Shown here: piece after piece, positions 53,289-62,034 of the stretch
Position numbering within the stretch: the first letter of the stretch is position 1
How the letters are laid out: each line of letters opens with the position of its first letter
Source: Flavobacterium sp.
GTDB lineage: Bacteria; Bacteroidota; Bacteroidia; Flavobacteriales; Flavobacteriaceae
Direction: 5' to 3'
Assembly: GCF_017744675.1 (NCBI RefSeq)
Contig: NZ_JAGIAV010000002.1
Coordinates: 718,313 to 782,312 of the forward strand
DNA length: 64,000 nucleotides
Notes under the pieces: generated by a model
The model's input: the letters and a program-made list of their open reading frames with translations, nothing else
Databases searched by the model: none
Told to the model about the DNA's origin: nothing
Translations under genes and position numbers: made by a program

Positions 53289-53927
53289 TTAGTCGTTTAC
53301 TGTTGCGTTACTATCTGCTTCTATAAAGGAAAGATCGTAACCTGCAAAATCTCTCATGTAACTTTTCAAAGAAGTTCCGAAAGCATCTCTAAAATGTCTG
53401 CTTCCTTTGTTTTTGAAAAAGTTCTTTACAGAACCTGCACCACCTAAATGCGCTGCAGCTAAAATTCCAGATTCGGTAATTTCAATACCATTAATAATTT
53501 TGCCTTCATACTTTTGAATTTCATAACGTAAAATCCATTTGTTTTTGGCTAATAAAGCCATGAAAGCTTTTTCTTGTAGAGCAGGATCTTTTAAAAAGGC
53601 TTTGTTATCATTAATTCCGATCGCTCTTAAAGCTTTAGAACCAAATTGATACTTGCCCATATAACCAAGAGTATTTACTAATCTGTATTGCCCTTGCGAT
53701 TCTTTAAAAGCTACTGCTTCTTTAAATCCTATAAGATGATTTCCTGTGTATGGGACGTTGGTGTTCGGATAATCATCCTTTTCTTTTGATGGAAAAATGT
53801 ATTCTGATCCATCTGTTTTTTCAATTAAAAACCAAGGTTTGGTTTCTTTTTCTGAGGGAATAAATCCCAAACTTAAAAATGTAATAATAACGACTAAACT
53901 CGCATAAAAATACCATTTCTTTATCAT
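53289..53927 (-). CDS. Exported lysozyme-like (peptidoglycan lytic) protein
   Basis: 212 residues. A single N-terminal hydrophobic segment (about 6-23) acts as a signal or anchor. A lysozyme-like region follows, with catalytic-looking E76 in FKESQGQYRLVNTLGYMGKYQFG and AAAHLGGAGSVKNFF. This is the lytic-transglycosylase-like fold that cuts peptidoglycan glycans. A -7 box, TATCTTTG on the minus strand at 53977-53984, fits its promoter. Confidence 0.75.
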   Translation of the reverse strand: MIKKWYFYASLVVIITFLSLGFIPSEKETKPWFLIEKTDGSEYIFPSKEKDDYPNTNVPYTGNHLIGFKEAVAFKESQGQYRLVNTLGYMGKYQFGSKALRAIGINDNKAFLKDPALQEKAFMALLAKNKWILRYEIQKYEGKIINGIEITESGILAAAHLGGAGSVKNFFKNKGSRHFRDAFGTSLKSYMRDFAGYDLSFIEADSNATVND

Positions 53928-54410
53928 AAATTGTTTTTCTTCAAGACACTGTCACTCTCTTGAAATTTCTACGGTGCAAAGATAAGGCATTTTCAAAATA
54001 TGCTTAAAACCAGTCATTTACCATTTTTTAAGAAAAATCAGGATTCGCTTTCATCCCAAGTATAGTAATAGATTCCAAGAGATTTGAGGGCTCAATTTTC
54101 GACTCTAAAAACTGAAAAATGAGGTCAAAAAAAATCGCATTTTATATAAATTTTAAGCAAATTTCATTAAAAAGAAAGAATAAACCTACAATAAAATCAA
54201 TCTTTTTCATGCAAATATTGAAAAGCCCTTTTTGAATTTTATAAAATTCCACATTAAAAAATGTTTATTTTTTTATTACGATAATCCAAAAATTAGATAA
54301 AATAGCAATTTGATAATTTTTCATTTTCGACAGCATTTTTAGATTAAAAAGGAAACAAAAAAAACCGAAGTAATTTTACTTCGGTCTTTTACTATTTTAG
54401 AAAACTAAAT
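53928..54410. other. 483-bp AT-rich gap
   Basis: It holds the promoter box for the lysozyme-like gene (53977-53984) and the mltG terminator (54353-54385). Between them it is AT-rich, with no frame or repeat I can support. Confidence 0.5.
54353..54385 (-). terminator. Terminator after mltG
   Basis: On the plus strand ACCGAAGTAA (54364-54373) pairs with TTACTTCGGT (54376-54385). Read from mltG (minus strand) the stem is followed by a run of T. Confidence 0.85.
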
Positions 54411-55451
54411 CTATCTCGTTACACCTTGACTTGCGATCCAGTCTGAATATTTTTTTGCATTTACATTATGTTCTGCCAATGTGGCCGCAAATTCGTGATA
54501 CCCAAAACGATCGACACTAGCACAGAAATAAATATAATCGTTCTTCTCTGGGTTTAAAACCGCTTCTAAAGCTGTAATATCTGGCATTGCAATTGGCCCA
54601 GGAGGAAGTCCTTTATTTACATAAGTATTATATGGAGATCTCATTACCAAATCATTATAAAAAACTCTTTTAATAACTTGATCAAAATCGTTGTCTCTTA
54701 ATTTTAAAGCATAAATAACGGTTGGGTCTGCTTGCAACGGCATTTCTAAACGCAAACGGTTTAAATAAACACCGGCAATACGTGGTCTTTCGTCTTTTTT
54801 AACCGATTCCTTATGTACAATTGATGCTAATATCGTAGCCTGAACTGGTGTTAATCCTTGTTTCTTTGCTTTTTCAATTCTTTCAGGTGTCCAGAAATTG
54901 TGATATTCTTTAATCATTTTATCACGAAACTTTTCTGCAGAAGTATTCCAATAAATTTCATACGTATTTGGAATAAACATGGCAAAAACATTTTCTTCAT
55001 TAAATCCGTTTGCTACTAAGAAAGTAGAATCTTTGATGGCTTTCAATAAAGATAAACTGTCAGCTTCAATTTCTTTACCAATTCTTCCAGCAAAATTCTC
55101 TAAACGCTCTTGATTATTAAAAACCAATTTCACAGGAATATTAGAACGCATTGCTCGCACCAAGTCAATGTTGTTCATATCTTTCTTTAGAAGGAAACGT
55201 CCCGATTTTACATTTTGCGGATAATCTCTTTTTTCAGCAACCATTTCGAAGTTGTCGAAATTCTTTATGTAAGGCGCTAAAATCTTTTTTACATCAGCAT
55301 AATTAGCATCTGTTGGTACGTAAACGTATACTTCTTTTTCTTCAAATTTAGTATTAGAACTAAAAATTTTACTGATTAAAATAAAACCATAAATCAATAA
55401 AACTGAAATTATGGCTACGGCACTTATTGTGATTATTTTTTTTAGACTCAA
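54411..55451 (-). CDS. mltG: Endolytic transglycosylase MltG (YceG)
   Basis: 346 residues with one N-terminal TM helix (about 8-28), then a LysM-like part and the YceG domain with the catalytic E215 in SIVHKESVKKDERPRIAGVYLNRL. MltG cuts nascent peptidoglycan and limits glycan length. It follows the GNAT gene by 10 bp, with dapF further upstream: a cell-wall group. Confidence 0.93.
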   Translation of the reverse strand: MSLKKIITISAVAIISVLLIYGFILISKIFSSNTKFEEKEVYVYVPTDANYADVKKILAPYIKNFDNFEMVAEKRDYPQNVKSGRFLLKKDMNNIDLVRAMRSNIPVKLVFNNQERLENFAGRIGKEIEADSLSLLKAIKDSTFLVANGFNEENVFAMFIPNTYEIYWNTSAEKFRDKMIKEYHNFWTPERIEKAKKQGLTPVQATILASIVHKESVKKDERPRIAGVYLNRLRLEMPLQADPTVIYALKLRDNDFDQVIKRVFYNDLVMRSPYNTYVNKGLPPGPIAMPDITALEAVLNPEKNDYIYFCASVDRFGYHEFAATLAEHNVNAKKYSDWIASQGVTR

Positions 55452-55461
55452 AGCTTAAAGT

Positions 55462-55995
55462 TTAAATTTGTTTATTAATTAGCTGAAAAATTGCTTCATC
55501 ATGATAGTGGTTATGATACAAAATCCAGTCTTTTTTTATTCCGATTTTCTTAAAACCAAATTTAGTAAAAAGTGCAATACTCGCTACATTTTGTACGCCA
55601 ATATTTGCATACAATTGATGGAGATTTAAATTCGTAAAAGAATATTTAATTAAAAGCTCTAAAGCCTCAGAACCAATATTTTTACCTTGATTTTCTTCTT
55701 TCTGAATGACAATACCAATCCCTGCCCTATTATTTCTTGGGTCAAATTCAAACAAATCAATCAACCCGATAGCAGGAAAATCCTCGTCTTGACAGATTGC
55801 CAAACGAAGTTGTTTTGCCTCGTAAATATCCTGATGGGCATTTTCTAAATATTGTTTAATTAAAAAACGGCTGTAAGGAGTTTGCGTATTACTAACTTCC
55901 CAGATATTCTCGTCATTTTCTATAGAATAGATAAACTCCAAATCTTGAGGTTCAAGTGCACGCAAATAAATCGAATCGCCTTTTAATGTAATCAT
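55462..55995 (-). CDS. GNAT N-acetyltransferase
   Basis: 177 residues of the RimJ/RimL-like group: LKGDSIYLRALEPQDLEFIYSIEN, acetyl-CoA loop EENQGKNIGSEALELLIKY and SIALFTKFGFKKIG. The substrate is unknown. Its position between dapF and mltG may suggest a cell-wall link, but that is only context. Confidence 0.85.
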   Translation of the reverse strand: MITLKGDSIYLRALEPQDLEFIYSIENDENIWEVSNTQTPYSRFLIKQYLENAHQDIYEAKQLRLAICQDEDFPAIGLIDLFEFDPRNNRAGIGIVIQKEENQGKNIGSEALELLIKYSFTNLNLHQLYANIGVQNVASIALFTKFGFKKIGIKKDWILYHNHYHDEAIFQLINKQI

Positions 55996-56044
55996 CGTGA
56001 TATTTAGATTGTAGATTTTAGATTTATCGATTGGAATTTAGAAT

Positions 56045-56079
56045 TTAAAAAATTGAGATTTATAAATTAAATCTCAATT
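56045..56079 (-). terminator. Terminator overlapping the end of dapF
   Basis: Plus-strand AATTGAGATTT (56051-56061) pairs with AAATCTCAATT (56069-56079); the right arm includes the last codons and the stop of dapF. On the minus strand a T run follows. Confidence 0.75.
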
Positions 56080-56849
56080 GTTCCTTTAAACACGAATTTT
56101 GCTGGTCCAGTCAAGAAAACATTGGTATAACCATCGCTATCTTTATCAAAAGAAACCACCAATTTACCACCTTCAACATTTAAGTTTATTGAAGTTTTAT
56201 CGGTTTCTCCAATCGCATTCATAGCAATGGCAACAGCAGTTGCACCAGTTCCGCAAGCAAGAGTTTCGTCTTCAACACCTCTTTCGTAAGTTCTCAAAGA
56301 AAAAGTATCATTATCAACCTTTTTTACAAAATTGACATTGCTCCCTTTTTCTCCATATAATTCACCATAACGAATTGCGGCTCCATTTTCTTTTACATTA
56401 TAATGTTCCAAATCATCTACAATTTGAACGTGGTGAGGCGAGCCTGTATTTAAGAAAGTATAAGAATCTTTTTTCTGGATTTCATTTACATCAATCATTT
56501 GCAAAGAAACAATCGAATCGGCATTTACAGAAGCATAATGCAATCCATCAGTTGCGATAAAAGTCGTTTTGTAATCAATTACTCCCAATTGGTTAGCAAA
56601 AGCAACAAGGCAACGACCGCCGTTTCCGCACATCGAACTTTGATTTCCATCAGAGTTGTAATACACCATTCTAAAATCGGTTTCAGAATCATTTTCTAAA
56701 AGAATTAATCCGTCAGCACCAATTCCGAAACGTCTGTCGCACAGACGTTCAATAAGTTTTACATCTTCGTTTGGAAAGAAATTTGTACGATTATCAATCA
56801 TGACAAAATCGTTTCCTGTACCTTGATATTTATAAAATTCTACTTGCAT
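56067..56849 (-). CDS. dapF: Diaminopimelate epimerase
   Basis: 260 residues with the two symmetrical catalytic cysteines, C74 in SSMCGNGGRC and C199 in ETLACGTGATA. It turns LL-DAP into meso-DAP for peptidoglycan and lysine. GTGNDFVMIDN and RRFGIGADGLILLE are family motifs. Confidence 0.95.
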   Translation of the reverse strand: MQVEFYKYQGTGNDFVMIDNRTNFFPNEDVKLIERLCDRRFGIGADGLILLENDSETDFRMVYYNSDGNQSSMCGNGGRCLVAFANQLGVIDYKTTFIATDGLHYASVNADSIVSLQMIDVNEIQKKDSYTFLNTGSPHHVQIVDDLEHYNVKENGAAIRYGELYGEKGSNVNFVKKVDNDTFSLRTYERGVEDETLACGTGATAVAIAMNAIGETDKTSINLNVEGGKLVVSFDKDSDGYTNVFLTGPAKFVFKGTIEI

Positions 56850-57009
56850 TTTTTAGTTGTTAGAAATACAAAAGTACGAACTATTAATTAATGAAATGTT
56901 AATCATTGTTAAAGAGCGTTAAACCGTTTTTACAAATAATTTTTTGAAGTAATTTTACGTTAAATAAAACACGAAACTAAATTCTAATAACTTAATTACA
57001 AATTCTAAT

Positions 57010-58410
57010 ATGAAAAGATTTTCAGCCTTATTTTTAGTGTCATTATTAAGTGGTGCTATTACTCTTGGTGCTTACAAGTTATTATTTGAAAGCAACAATT
57101 CATTTTTTGGAAAAGGAAATTCTGTTGTAACTCTTGCCCCTAATTCTTATGGAAAAAATGTTGGTTTAGGCGCTGAAACACTCGATTTTACCGAAGCGGC
57201 AGATAAAACTATTCATACCGTTGTTCACGTAAAAAATGTTTCGAGAAGAACAGTAAGCAACCCAATGCTTGAATTTTTCTACGGTTATGGCGGACAACAA
57301 CAGCAAGAACAAGTAGGAACTGGTTCTGGTGTAATTATTTCTGAAGACGGATATATCGTGACTAACAACCACGTAATTAAAGACGCTACAGATATTGAAA
57401 TTACCTTAAACAACAAAAAATCATACAAAGCAAAATTAATTGGTACTGATTCTAAAATGGATATTGCCCTTTTGAAAATCAATGCCGACGAGAAACTTCC
57501 TTACACTGCTTTTGCAAACTCTGATAATGTTAAAGTTGGAGAATGGGTATTGGCAGTTGGAAATCCTTACAACTTAACTTCGACTGTAACTGCCGGAATT
57601 GTTTCGGCGAAAGCCAGAAATTTAGACCAAAGCGGAATTCAATCTTTCATTCAAACTGATGCTGCTGTAAACCCAGGTAATAGCGGTGGAGCGTTAGTAA
57701 ATGCAAGAGGAGAATTAATTGGAATTAACACTATGATTTCTTCTATGACTGGTTCTTATGTTGGATATTCTTTTGCTGTTCCTTCTAATATCGCTAGAAA
57801 AATTATTGAGGATATTATGGAATATGGAAATGTTCAAAGAGGAATTCTTGGTGTTGAAGGAGGAGAATTGAATAGCACAGCTTCTAAAGAATTAGGAGTT
57901 ACAGAAACACAAGGATTCTATATTAATAGAGTTTCTAAAAATTCTGGTGCAGAAAAAGCTGGTCTAACTAAAGGAGACATCATTGTAAAATTGGATGATC
58001 AGAACATTGCTACTTATGCAGATTTATCGGGCTACATCAACACAAAACGTCCTAATGATGTTGTAAAAGTAACTTATATTAAAGACGGAAAAACGAAAAC
58101 AGTTCCTGTAACTTTAAGTAAAAATGAGTTTTACAGCGCTGAATTTAAAGGAATCGAATTGGAAAACATTGATGCGGCTGACAAGAAAAAATTCAGAATT
58201 GACTACGGTGTTAAAATTAAAAACATCACCAACGAGAATTTAATGCAATATCAAAATGAATTATTAGGAAATATAATCCTTAGTATTGATAATATAAAAG
58301 CAACAAATGTTGAAACCGTTTCAAAACTTTTAAGTAAAAAAGACGAAGGACAAAGTGTTCGTATTGAAATGATCAACAGAAACGGAGAAATTTTCAGAAT
58401 TATAATTTAA
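57010..58410 (+). CDS. HtrA/DegP-family periplasmic serine protease
   Basis: 466 residues. An N-terminal signal/anchor (about 5-25), trypsin-like domain with triad H121 (TNNHVI), D151 (SKMDIAL) and S225 (NPGNSGGAL), then two PDZ-like regions (about 275-370 and 390-466, GILGVEGGELN and IKNITNENLM). It degrades or refolds damaged envelope proteins. The Gln-rich loop YGYGGQQQQEQVG marks the LA loop. A terminator follows. Confidence 0.92.
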   Translation: MKRFSALFLVSLLSGAITLGAYKLLFESNNSFFGKGNSVVTLAPNSYGKNVGLGAETLDFTEAADKTIHTVVHVKNVSRRTVSNPMLEFFYGYGGQQQQEQVGTGSGVIISEDGYIVTNNHVIKDATDIEITLNNKKSYKAKLIGTDSKMDIALLKINADEKLPYTAFANSDNVKVGEWVLAVGNPYNLTSTVTAGIVSAKARNLDQSGIQSFIQTDAAVNPGNSGGALVNARGELIGINTMISSMTGSYVGYSFAVPSNIARKIIEDIMEYGNVQRGILGVEGGELNSTASKELGVTETQGFYINRVSKNSGAEKAGLTKGDIIVKLDDQNIATYADLSGYINTKRPNDVVKVTYIKDGKTKTVPVTLSKNEFYSAEFKGIELENIDAADKKKFRIDYGVKIKNITNENLMQYQNELLGNIILSIDNIKATNVETVSKLLSKKDEGQSVRIEMINRNGEIFRIII

Positions 58411-58411
58411 G

Positions 58412-58476
58412 TCGCAGTTTTCGAGTCACAGTTTTCAGTTACCAAAAACTGAGAACTGCGACTGCGACTGAAAACT
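58412..58476. repeat. CAGTTTTC-word hairpin
   Basis: GTCGCAGTTTTCGAGTCACA is answered by ACTGAGAACTGCGACTGCGA, pairing over CGCAGTT and AACTGCG. It precedes the terminator of the protease gene and belongs to the CAGT-word group of 26-28 kb. Confidence 0.55.
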
Positions 58477-58485
58477 TCAAAAAAA

Positions 58486-58518
58486 GCCATCTTAAGAAAT
58501 TTAAGGTGGCATTTTTAT
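58486..58518 (+). terminator. Terminator after the HtrA gene
   Basis: GCCATCTTAA (58486-58495) pairs with TTAAGGTGGC (58501-58510) with one G-T pair and a 5-nt loop, then ATTTTTATTTT. Confidence 0.8.
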
Positions 58519-58565
58519 TTTCAAAAATAAATGCTAAAATAGTTTACGAAATCGATTGAAATAGA

Positions 58566-58573
58566 TACTTTTG
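58566..58573 (+). promoter_or_regulatory. -7 box of the GAPDH gene
   Basis: TACTTTTG fits TAnnTTTG, 41 bp before the ATG. Confidence 0.45.
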
Positions 58574-58613
58574 CGCAAAATTTTAAAATAGTGAGCATTT
58601 TATTTTTTCAATT

Positions 58614-60062
58614 ATGAGTAACAAATCATTGTACCAAAAAGAGGTAACATTACAAGTCGACCGAAGAAAAGCGGGTGTCGAATTAATAAAAGTCATAAGC
58701 GATTTATGGTATGACAAATCAATCGAAATGGTTTTATTCAAAAATCAATTATTGGATAAAAACGTAAGCGATATTATCAATCTTCATCAATATGCTGGCG
58801 AATTTGTTGGCAAACCAATCACCATTTTTGATTCGGTTGAAATTGCAAAAGTGGTTTTATCATTAGATCTTCCTCCTGCAAAAATAGATTTAGGAAAACT
58901 AACTTACGAGTATCGCTTAGAAGATGAAAAATATCCTGATGCAAGATATTTTGTTATTGACAAATTGAAAAAAGCAAAATCCTCTAAAGAAATTAAACCA
59001 AAGGACGTTGTTTTATATGGTTTTGGAAGAATTGGACGTTTATTAGCACGAGAGCTAATGTCTAAAACAGGAAAAGGAAACCAGTTGCGTTTGAGAGCAA
59101 TTGTAACTAGAGATAAAAACGACGCATCGAGTTTAGAGAAACGAGCTTCTCTATTGCGATACGATTCAATTCACGGGGATTTTCAAGGATCTGTAATAGC
59201 CGATCCTAAAAATAATGCCTTAATTATTAACGGAACAACAGTTCATATCATTACAGCCAATTCTCCTGAAGAAATTGATTATACCACATACGGAATCAAT
59301 GATGCTTTGGTAATAGATAACACTGGAGCATTTACAACAGAAGAAGCTTTAAAAAGACATTTAACATCAAATGGAGCAAGCAAAGTTTTATTGACTGCTC
59401 CTGGAAAAGGCGTTCCAAATATCGTTCATGGAGTAAATCATAATGATTTTAATCCTGAAGAAGTAAATATTTTTTCTGCAGCATCTTGCACAACAAATGC
59501 TATTACTCCAATTCTAAAAGTCGTTGAAGAAACTCTAGGTGTTGTAAAAGGACATTTAGAAACCATTCACGCGTATACCAACGACCAAAATCTGGTTGAT
59601 AATATGCACCGAAAATACCGTCGCGGAAGAGCTGCGGCTTTAAATATGGTTATTACAGAAACCGGTGCAGGAAGTGCTGTTGCGAAAGCTTTGCCATCAT
59701 TGGAAGGAAAATTAACTTCAAATGCTATTCGAGTTCCTGTTCCTAACGGATCTCTTGTCGTTTTAAATTTAGAAGTTAAAAAAGCAACATCAATTGCGGC
59801 AATCAATAAAATCATGAAGAAATATGCTCTCGAAGGAGAATTGGTAGAGCAGATTAAATATTCTTTAAACAACGAATTGGTTTCATCTGACATTGTAGGA
59901 ACTTCTGCTCCATCAATCTATGACAGCAATGCTACAATTGTTTCAAAAGACGGAAAAAATATAGTATTATACATCTGGTACGATAACGAATACGGATATA
60001 GCCACCAAGTTATTCGTTTAGCAAAATATATTGCCAAAGTAAGACGTTATACCTATTATTAA
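58614..60062 (+). CDS. Glyceraldehyde-3-phosphate dehydrogenase, long form
   Basis: 482 residues, against about 335 for the standard enzyme. The first 135 residues form an added domain with no motif I recognise (KEVTLQVDRRKAGVELIKVISDL). Then comes the NAD site GFGRIGR (136-142), the active-site C292 in SAASCTTNAITP and the catalytic His in HAYTNDQNL. It oxidises glyceraldehyde-3-phosphate to 1,3-bisphosphoglycerate, or runs in reverse. The long form is found in some Bacteroidota, as far as I recall. Confidence 0.92.
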   Translation: MSNKSLYQKEVTLQVDRRKAGVELIKVISDLWYDKSIEMVLFKNQLLDKNVSDIINLHQYAGEFVGKPITIFDSVEIAKVVLSLDLPPAKIDLGKLTYEYRLEDEKYPDARYFVIDKLKKAKSSKEIKPKDVVLYGFGRIGRLLARELMSKTGKGNQLRLRAIVTRDKNDASSLEKRASLLRYDSIHGDFQGSVIADPKNNALIINGTTVHIITANSPEEIDYTTYGINDALVIDNTGAFTTEEALKRHLTSNGASKVLLTAPGKGVPNIVHGVNHNDFNPEEVNIFSAASCTTNAITPILKVVEETLGVVKGHLETIHAYTNDQNLVDNMHRKYRRGRAAALNMVITETGAGSAVAKALPSLEGKLTSNAIRVPVPNGSLVVLNLEVKKATSIAAINKIMKKYALEGELVEQIKYSLNNELVSSDIVGTSAPSIYDSNATIVSKDGKNIVLYIWYDNEYGYSHQVIRLAKYIAKVRRYTYY

Positions 60063-60088
60063 TTCATCCAAACTAACTTTTTTGCTAA

Positions 60089-60120
60089 AAGCCATCAGGA
60101 TTTTCTTGATGGTTTTTTTC
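60089..60120. terminator. Terminator between GAPDH and the Lrp gene
   Basis: CCATCA (60092-60097) pairs with TGATGG (60107-60112), extended by weaker A-T pairs, with seven T on the plus side. The two genes are convergent. Confidence 0.75.
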
Positions 60121-60127
60121 TTTTTCT

Positions 60128-60586
60128 TTAAATAGGAAGAACAGTCGTACTTTTTACTTCTGAAATTACAAAAACAGTATTTATTAAAGAAACTTCAGGC
60201 AAAACGGATAATTTTTTCTGATGAAAATGATGATAGCTTTCCATGTCTGGAATTATGATCTTCAGCATATAGTCAAAATTCCCTGAAACATAATTGCACT
60301 CCACAACTTCAGGCAAATTTAAAATCGATTGGTTAAAGCCTTCTGAAGTATCATAAGTTTGTTTGACCAACGTAACCTGACAATAAACGGTCAAATTATT
60401 TCCCAATTTTTTCTTGTCAAGAAGCGTAACATATTTCTCGATAATACCATCTTTTTCAAGACGTTTCACTCGATCATGCACAGGAGTTAAAGACAAATTT
60501 ATTTTGTTTGCAATGTCTTTTAAAGTGTAATGTGCATCTTCTTGCAAAAGACGTAGTATTTTTTTGTCAATTTCATCTAAAGCCAT
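60128..60586 (-). CDS. Lrp/AsnC-family transcriptional regulator
   Basis: 152 residues. N-terminal HTH (LDEIDKKILRLLQEDAHYTLKDIANKINLSLTPVHDRVKRLEKDG) and a C-terminal RAM domain (about 65-145). It binds an amino acid and forms octamers. The gene is divergent from alanine dehydrogenase across about 200 bp, the classical arrangement for AldR-type control; it is probably the alanine-responsive activator of ald. Confidence 0.92.
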   Translation of the reverse strand: MALDEIDKKILRLLQEDAHYTLKDIANKINLSLTPVHDRVKRLEKDGIIEKYVTLLDKKKLGNNLTVYCQVTLVKQTYDTSEGFNQSILNLPEVVECNYVSGNFDYMLKIIIPDMESYHHFHQKKLSVLPEVSLINTVFVISEVKSTTVLPI

Positions 60587-60742
60587 AACGAAAACGTTTT
60601 ATTAAAATCAGTTCGATTTAGTCTTTTTTTCTTTTTGAAGAATAAAATTAACTCCAAAACAGAATATTTTTCTGTAAAAGTAAAAAATAAAATAATATTT
60701 TCTTATTTATCATGCGTTAAACCATAATTTATTCTCTATCTG

Positions 60743-60750
60743 TAGATTTG
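60743..60750 (+). promoter_or_regulatory. -7 box of ald
   Basis: TAGATTTG fits TAnnTTTG, 38 bp before the ATG of ald in the divergent Lrp/ald gap. Confidence 0.5.
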
Positions 60751-60788
60751 TAAAACAATTTCAATAAAAAACAAAAAAATATAACAAA

Positions 60789-61907
60789 ATGATAATAGGT
60801 GTTCCTAAAGAAATAAAAAATAACGAAAACAGAGTTGCCTTAACTCCTGCAGGTGTTTCTGAAATGAAAAAACACGGACATACAGTTTACGTTCAAGCTA
60901 CTGCTGGTTTAGGAAGTGGTTTTGCTGATGCAGAATATGCTGAAGCTGGTGCAGTTGTTTTACCAACTATTGAAGAAGTTTACGCAATTGCAGAAATGAT
61001 CATCAAAGTAAAAGAACCAATTGCTTCTGAGTACCCATTGATCAAAAAAGATCAATTATTATTTACTTATTTCCACTTTGCTTCTTCTGAAGAATTAACT
61101 CATGCAATGTTGGAAAAAGGAGCTGTTTGTTTAGCTTACGAAACTGTAGAAAAAACAGACAGAAGTTTACCATTATTAGTTCCAATGTCTGAAGTTGCAG
61201 GTCGTATGGCTATTCAACAAGGGGCAAAATACCTTGAAAAACCATTAAAAGGAAGAGGAATTCTTTTAGGAGGTGTTCCAGGTGTACCACCAGCGAAAGT
61301 ATTAGTTTTAGGTGGAGGAATTGTAGGAACTCAAGCTGCTAAAATGGCTGCTGGATTAGGTGCTCAAGTTACTATCATGGACTTAAGCTTACCACGTTTA
61401 CGTCAATTAGACGATATCATGCCAGCTAACGTAAATACAGAAATGTCTAACCATTATAATATTACAAGAGCAATTAAAGATGCTGACTTAATTGTTGGAG
61501 CAGTTTTAATTCCAGGAGCAAAAGCACCTCATTTAATTACTCGTGATATGCTAAAATTAATGCGTCCAGGAACTGTTGTTGTTGACGTAGCGGTAGACCA
61601 AGGTGGATGTATCGAGACTTGTACTCCAACAACTCACGAAAACCCAACTTTCATTATTGACGATATCGTTCACTACTGTGTAGCTAATATGCCAGGAGCT
61701 GTTCCTTACACTTCTACTTTAGCTTTAACAAACGCAACTTTACCATATGCTGTACAATTAGCAAACAAAGGATGGGAAAAAGCATGCGCAGAAAATGAAG
61801 AATTGAAAAAAGGATTAAACGTAGCGAATGGAAAAATCCTTTACAAAGGAGTTGCAGAAGCTTGGCATCTTCCTTTTAACGAAGAAATAGTATTAGCAAA
61901 CGCATAG
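60789..61907 (+). CDS. ald: Alanine dehydrogenase
   Basis: 372 residues with the start MIIGVPKEIKNNENRVALTPAG shared by all alanine dehydrogenases. The catalytic Lys and His lie in YPLIKKDQLLFTYFHFASS, and the NAD site is VLGGGIVGTQAAKMAAGLG. It interconverts alanine and pyruvate plus ammonia. The divergent Lrp regulator and a clean terminator suggest a single-gene unit. Confidence 0.95.
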   Translation: MIIGVPKEIKNNENRVALTPAGVSEMKKHGHTVYVQATAGLGSGFADAEYAEAGAVVLPTIEEVYAIAEMIIKVKEPIASEYPLIKKDQLLFTYFHFASSEELTHAMLEKGAVCLAYETVEKTDRSLPLLVPMSEVAGRMAIQQGAKYLEKPLKGRGILLGGVPGVPPAKVLVLGGGIVGTQAAKMAAGLGAQVTIMDLSLPRLRQLDDIMPANVNTEMSNHYNITRAIKDADLIVGAVLIPGAKAPHLITRDMLKLMRPGTVVVDVAVDQGGCIETCTPTTHENPTFIIDDIVHYCVANMPGAVPYTSTLALTNATLPYAVQLANKGWEKACAENEELKKGLNVANGKILYKGVAEAWHLPFNEEIVLANA

Positions 61908-61947
61908 TGCTAATACTTGTATAAGTGCTTACTAAAATCACTATTAC

Positions 61948-61980
61948 AAAAGGCTTTTCTCAACCGAAAAGCCTTTTTTT
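61948..61980 (+). terminator. Terminator after ald
   Basis: AAAAGGCTTTTC (61948-61959) pairs with GAAAAGCCTTTT (61966-61977) with a 6-nt loop and a T run. Confidence 0.9.
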
Positions 61981-61991
61981 ATGCCATAAAA

Positions 61992-62016
61992 AAAACCTGT
62001 CTACATGACAGGTTTT
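61992..62016 (-). terminator. Terminator after pafA
   Basis: AAAACCTGTC (61992-62001) pairs with GACAGGTTTT (62007-62016); on the minus strand it ends in a T run, as expected for the pafA transcript. Confidence 0.85.
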
Positions 62017-62034
62017 CATAAATATCATTATTTT

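Noticed and set aside
48013..61936. Identical 14-mer AAGTGCTTACTAAA after the SDR gene (48013) and after ald (61923)
   Set aside because: Several such 14-mer matches are expected by chance in 64 kb of AT-rich DNA; only the similar position after a stop codon is curious.
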